Source: Dialister sp. UBA734
Lineage (GTDB): Bacteria > Bacillota > Negativicutes > Veillonellales > Dialisteraceae
Direction of reading: 5' to 3'
Assembly: GCA_002297935.1 (NCBI GenBank)
Contig: DBLC01000064.1
Coordinates: 1 to 6,706 of the forward strand
Length of the DNA: 6,706 bases
A model generated the notes under the pieces. That model saw only the letters and a list, made by a program, of their open reading frames with translations, had not been told where the DNA came from and ran no database searches. Position 1 is the stretch's first letter, and each line of letters starts with the position of its first letter. Below, in pieces: positions 5,971 to 6,706 of this stretch. Position numbers and translations under genes: made by a program.

Positions 5971-6087
5971 GCTAGTAGTTTCAAGTGGTGCAGGATTCTC
6001 AGGTAGCTCAGGTCACTTAGGTCGCTCAAGTTTCTCAGGTTGCTTAGGGTTCTGAAGGTTCTTAAGGTTCTGAGGGTTCTCAAATGT
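5971..6087 (+). repeat. Longest array of the 9-bp unit, about 13 copies
   Basis: In register from 5971 the units are GCTAGTAGT, TTCAAGTGG, TGCAGGATT, CTCAGGTAG, CTCAGGTCA, CTTAGGTCG, CTCAAGTTT, CTCAGGTTG, CTTAGGGTT, CTGAAGGTT, CTTAAGGTT, CTGAGGGTT and CTCAAATGT. The period is strict with no indels. Units at the right end resemble each other most (CTNARGGTT), while those near the gene are more varied. The array starts just upstream of the nuclease promoter, as the 1002 array does for the esterase. Confidence 0.85.
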
Positions 6088-6113
6088 GCTGATTGAAGCT
6101 AATGCTTTCAGCG

Positions 6114-6351
6114 TAACGTCATTTCGACCGGTCGTATTTGTGTAAAATGAGACAAAAGAAATGAAACTCAATGCTTCGAGGAGTGGAGAAATCTCGCAGC
6201 ACTAGCGGAAAGGGCTAGATGAAACATATCATGGCAGCTCATTAGAGCTGCTGTTCTCGCTAGTACTTTGAGATTTCTCCACTCTCCTACACATCCAGTT
6301 TCATTACTCTTACATCACAAAGCACTAATATGACCGGTCGAAATGACGTTA
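6114..6351. repeat. Long nested palindrome of about 240 bp
   Basis: The two halves mirror each other around 6232.5 without any net indel. Matching blocks are 6114-6133 with 6332-6351 (20 bp, perfect), 6160-6168 with 6297-6305, 6181-6195 with 6270-6284 (15 bp, GAGTGGAGAAATCTC and its inverse) and 6201-6207 with 6258-6264. A separate perfect hairpin lies at 6234-6251 (GCAGCTC, ATTA loop, GAGCTGC), 10 bp off the main centre. Each arm carries the TCATTTCGACCG and GGAGAAATCTC ends of the REP-like family, so it looks like two such elements facing each other. It may be MITE-like or give a long hairpin RNA; neither is proven. Confidence 0.75.
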
Positions 6352-6454
6352 TAGATGAAACAGTTTGGTATCATCTGGAATAATATCGCTTGTCTGTTAG
6401 CCTTGTTTTCTTTCTAACGTTCTTTTTTAACCATTAGCGATGTTTCCCTCTTTC
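6352..6454. other. Unassigned stretch between two repeats
   Basis: No gene or clear repeat is seen. GTTAG (6396-6400) and CTAAC (6415-6419) could pair weakly, but the stem is short and no function is suggested. Confidence 0.3.
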
Positions 6455-6484
6455 GTCATTCCGACCGTAGTGGAGGAATCTTTG
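6455..6484. repeat. REP-like hairpin element, copy 2 (GTCATTCCGACC type)
   Basis: It matches 1212-1241 in the same orientation with two substitutions over 30 bases, and keeps the 5-bp arms ATTCC (6458-6462) and GGAAT (6475-6479). One of the substitutions (GAAGTGA to GTAGTGG) improves the inner pairing of the hairpin. The two copies are over 5 kb apart and on opposite sides of the nuclease operon. Confidence 0.75.
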
Positions 6485-6604
6485 TGTTATTCCATTTAGT
6501 TCTTTGTTGAACCAGCGATGTGAAATGAGCTTATCCGTTGAGTAAGACCTCCATGTGACTCATGGACCACAATGATGTACTAACGACAATCAGCACATTC
6601 AACA

Positions 6605-6640
6605 ACCCCTAAGAACCCTTAGAGCATTAAGAAACCTATC
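6605..6640 (-). repeat. Array of the 9-bp unit, four copies, inverted
   Basis: Units on the plus strand are ACCCCTAAG, AACCCTTAG, AGCATTAAG and AAACCTATC, the inverse of the units at 5971-6087. It closes the third repeat block in the same manner as 289-333 closes the first. Confidence 0.65.
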
Positions 6641-6684
6641 ATTAAACTAGACGCCTATGCCCATTCAGCCCAAAACATTCATAA

Positions 6685-6706
6685 CGCCAGTGCGAGCTAT
6701 CCCCCC
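6685..6706 (-). repeat. Start of another copy of the hairpin repeat, cut by the window end
   Basis: CGCCAGTGCGAGCTATCCCC at 6685-6704 matches the reverse complement of about 118-137 at 17 of 20 positions. The run CTATCCCCCC at 6697-6706 is also identical to 213-222. The window therefore probably ends at the edge of an inverted relative of the 71-246 element, roughly 45 bp past a 9-bp array, as at the window start. Confidence 0.55.

Larger units (their letters stand above)
6083..6599. repeat. 13-bp inverted repeat framing the third repeat block
   Basis: AATGTGCTGATTG at 6083-6095 and its exact inverse at 6587-6599 flank about 490 bp. Each copy sits directly inside a 9-bp array (5971-6087 and 6605-6640, inward facing), so array plus 13-mer form imperfect terminal inverted repeats of some 45 bp. 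A related GAATGTG follows the array at the window start (30-36). No open frame of note lies between, so if this is a mobile element it is a non-autonomous one. Confidence 0.6.

Overview
The window reads as one strand of ordinary chromosomal coding with unusually busy intergenic DNA. Three convincing genes all lie on the minus strand. The two-gene unit at 5912-1631 encodes an SbcD-like metallophosphoesterase (YhaO type) and, overlapping it by 14 nt, an SbcC-like ABC ATPase (YhaN type) with a transmembrane hairpin in the middle of its coiled coil. Together they are expected to form a membrane-anchored relative of the Mre11-Rad50/SbcCD nuclease that acts on DNA ends or structured DNA. Downstream of it, with its own promoter, is a small SGNH/GDSL esterase at 954-361.

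AGGAGG ribosome binding sites, extended -10 promoters, a U-tract hairpin terminator and the YhaO/YhaN pair suggest a Firmicute. The intergenic repeats (arrays of CAGTCAC and of AACCTTAAG-like units, and TCATYYYGASC...ATCT hairpins) remind me of Negativicutes such as Acidaminococcus or its relatives. That is a recollection of style, not a match I could test, so genus is low confidence. No RNA gene, CRISPR array, transposase or phage gene is visible.

Layout: 1-360 is a non-coding block of hairpin repeats bracketed by inward-facing arrays of a 9-bp unit; a 7-bp array follows and runs into the 3' end of the esterase gene. 361-954 is the esterase, with a very strong leader and promoter up to about 1000. 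1001-1584 is a second repeat block: 9-bp array, two REP-like hairpins, an inverted repeat and a long 7-bp array. 1585-1624 is the terminator of the nuclease operon, and 1631-5912 the operon. 5913-5954 is its control region. 5971-6706 is a third repeat block with a long palindrome of about 240 bp, nested inside inverted 9-bp arrays and a 13-bp inverted repeat.

The striking regularity is that both transcription units have a 9-bp array just upstream of the promoter and a 7-bp array at or just past the 3' end. I do not see a clearly new protein system. The things most worth a second look are the intergenic repeat architecture, the repeat that supplies the C-terminus of the esterase, the near-complete match of the esterase leader to the 16S rRNA 3' end, and the membrane hairpin replacing the zinc hook of the SbcC-like protein.
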